Virus record (IMG/VR): IMGVR_UViG_3300049810_000308
Location: 1-22,910 of that record
DNA: 22,910 bases
Reading direction: 5' to 3' (one strand)
Source of the DNA: a virus
Positions 22,233-22,910 of the stretch are shown here, one piece after another. Below the pieces are notes generated by a model. The model had not been told where the DNA came from and did no database searches. It was given only the letters and a program-made list of their open reading frames with translations. Numbering within the stretch: the stretch's first letter is position 1; each line of letters opens with the position of its first letter. The translations under genes and the position numbers were made by a program.

Positions 22233-22613
22233 CTAACCAAGGTCGATGTCTACTCGGATATCGCCAGCATGCAAATGCATATGCTTATCTGGTGCCTTGA
22301 AACCAGCCCGGTCTAACAAATCCTTACTAGCCTCAAGCTGGACGTACTCACTCTTCGCAGTGCTGGCTAGCTTTGTCACAGTGGACAGGGCGAGGGTAGC
22401 CCTAACCCCAAGTTGTTCTCTAATCTTCTCTACCATATACGCCTGCACATGCGGCAAGGCTAACGCCTTGCTTGCACTCACTCTTCCGCTCTCACCCTCG
22501 GCGTATCCCACTGCGTGTGCCGCATCCTTGATCGTTCCACCATTTGCTACGAGGTGTTCCACGAGTGACTGCTGTTTGCGAGTGAGCTTACGTTCACTTT
22601 TTACTACATTCAT
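22233..22613 (-). CDS. terS: Terminase small subunit
   Basis: A 126-residue protein from ATG at 22613 to TAG at 22233-22235. The N-terminus has the classic small-terminase opening: ERKLTRKQQSLVEHLVANGG, then TIKDAAHAVGYAEGESGRVS and ALALPHVQAYM, a helix-turn-helix that binds the packaging site. The C-terminal half is an oligomerisation helix pair with STAKSEYVQLEASKDLLDRA then GFKAPDKHMH. In the complex a ring of TerS recognises viral DNA and loads TerL. Unlike T7, where the two subunits are almost adjacent late in the operon, this gene is separated from terL by the 376-residue gene and seven small genes. GAGGA lies about 12 nt upstream. Confidence 0.9.
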   Translation of the reverse strand: MNVVKSERKLTRKQQSLVEHLVANGGTIKDAAHAVGYAEGESGRVSASKALALPHVQAYMVEKIREQLGVRATLALSTVTKLASTAKSEYVQLEASKDLLDRAGFKAPDKHMHLHAGDIRVDIDLG

Positions 22614-22828
22614 TACTCAACATAATCCTCAGTTGTGCCAGTTCATGCTCTGCTGGTTGCATGCCTTCCGGAGTTTAAGAGGGTTCGTCAAGATAAATCA
22701 AGCTGCAATTATGCAACACCCCTTGCATTTGTGCATGTTTGTTTGTGCTTAGTATTAGGTCGCAGTCCTCCTTAGTCGCGGTAAGGGGTCATTCCCAACC
22801 GACTTGCCCTAACGTACACACTGTCGCC
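22614..22828 (-). other. Gene-free leader upstream of terS
   Basis: No credible gene is visible. The minus strand has TAAGGAGG at 22774-22767, a perfect Shine-Dalgarno, but no ATG, GTG or TTG follows within range. It lies in a short hairpin TAAGG/CCTTA (22770-22774 with 22782-22786). Three ATGCAA or TTGCAT hexamers occur at 22657, 22711 and 22723, the last two forming an inverted pair around GGGGTG on the minus strand. The stretch may hold a promoter, operator or packaging recognition site for terS; I see no convincing -10/-35 pair. Confidence 0.5.
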
Positions 22829-22907
22829 TGATTGCATACCCCCGGCCCGCACCACTCGGGCTTCGCCCGACCGTGTTGGGGGTCGCGGCTTCGCCGCTAT
22901 GCAATCA
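22829..22907. repeat. GC-rich branched inverted repeat
   Basis: TGATTGCATA (22829-22838) is the exact reverse complement of TATGCAATCA (22898-22907). Directly inside, CCCCC (22839-22843) can pair with GGGGG (22878-22882). Two further hairpins are enclosed: TCGGGC-TTC-GCCCGA (22856-22870) and GCGGC-TTC-GCCGC (22885-22897). Together they form a branched three-way structure of about 80 nt, much richer in GC than the genes. On the minus strand both tips read GCGAAGC, known as an unusually stable mini-hairpin. It could be a structured RNA, a packaging or replication site, or an attachment site. The pairing is exact; the role is unknown. Confidence 0.75.
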
Positions 22908-22910
22908 TTC

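Noticed and set aside
22246-22752. Plus-strand 168-codon frame opposite terS
   Set aside because: It is antisense to a clear small terminase, has no family resemblance and would be the only plus-strand gene.
22747-22759. TAATACTAAGC on the minus strand, recalling the start of the T7 promoter
   Set aside because: Only TAATAC matches; the initiation half of the T7 consensus is absent and no second copy was seen.
22772-22909. Minus-strand frame open from the right edge to TAA at 22772-22774
   Set aside because: It runs through the branched inverted repeat, is Arg/Pro/Gly-rich and has no recognisable motif; a gene end cannot be fully excluded without sequence beyond the edge.
1-22910. tRNA genes, CRISPR arrays or insertion sequences
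   Set aside because: Reading both strands I found no tRNA-like cloverleaf with anticodon arm, no regular spacer-repeat array and no transposase.

Overview
The window is the virion-assembly half of a tailed-phage genome, almost certainly a T7-like podovirus from a marine setting. Every gene I can support lies on the minus strand, packed nearly end to end, so transcription runs from the right edge to the left edge. The head-to-tail gene order is close to T7 genes 8 to 17.5. The main difference is that both terminase genes sit upstream of the portal instead of after the holin. Many of the small proteins are of types I remember from marine viral genomes (cyanophages, pelagiphages, phages of marine proteobacteria). 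No replication, polymerase or host-derived metabolic gene is present, so the host cannot be named. By eye the base composition is moderately AT-rich and less extreme than SAR11 phages.

Layout in transcription order. 22910-22614: a gene-free leader with a GC-rich branched inverted repeat, several ATGCAA/TTGCAT hexamers and an unused strong Shine-Dalgarno. 22613-22233: small terminase. 22109-20979: a 376-residue protein with a possible colicin M-like core and a C-terminal motif that recurs in phage proteins. 20986-19463: a cassette of seven small, mostly very basic proteins, two of them only 55 and 33 residues long. 19476-17956: large terminase, TTG start. 17948-17062: two coiled-coil proteins sharing a C-terminal GFFDxYF tail. 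17069-13338: portal, a Bbp19-like protein, scaffold, major capsid protein and an 89-residue probable head accessory protein. 13299-10484: tail tubular proteins A and B. 10484-4361: three internal virion (ejection) proteins resembling T7 gp14, gp15 and gp16. 4336-415: tail fibre with a self-cleaving S74 chaperone, a second adhesin-like protein and a 60-residue protein. 415-1: single-pass holin and the start of a probable lysis or membrane protein cut by the window edge.

Together these genes package DNA (TerS/TerL), build the prohead (portal, scaffold, capsid), attach the short tail (tubular A/B), load ejection proteins, add receptor-binding fibres and begin lysis. Most genes are coupled by 1-, 8- or 14-nt overlaps. 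The most interesting non-coding signals are a very stable GCAA-capped hairpin that may bring a distant Shine-Dalgarno next to the start of tail tubular protein A, and the branched inverted repeat upstream of terS.
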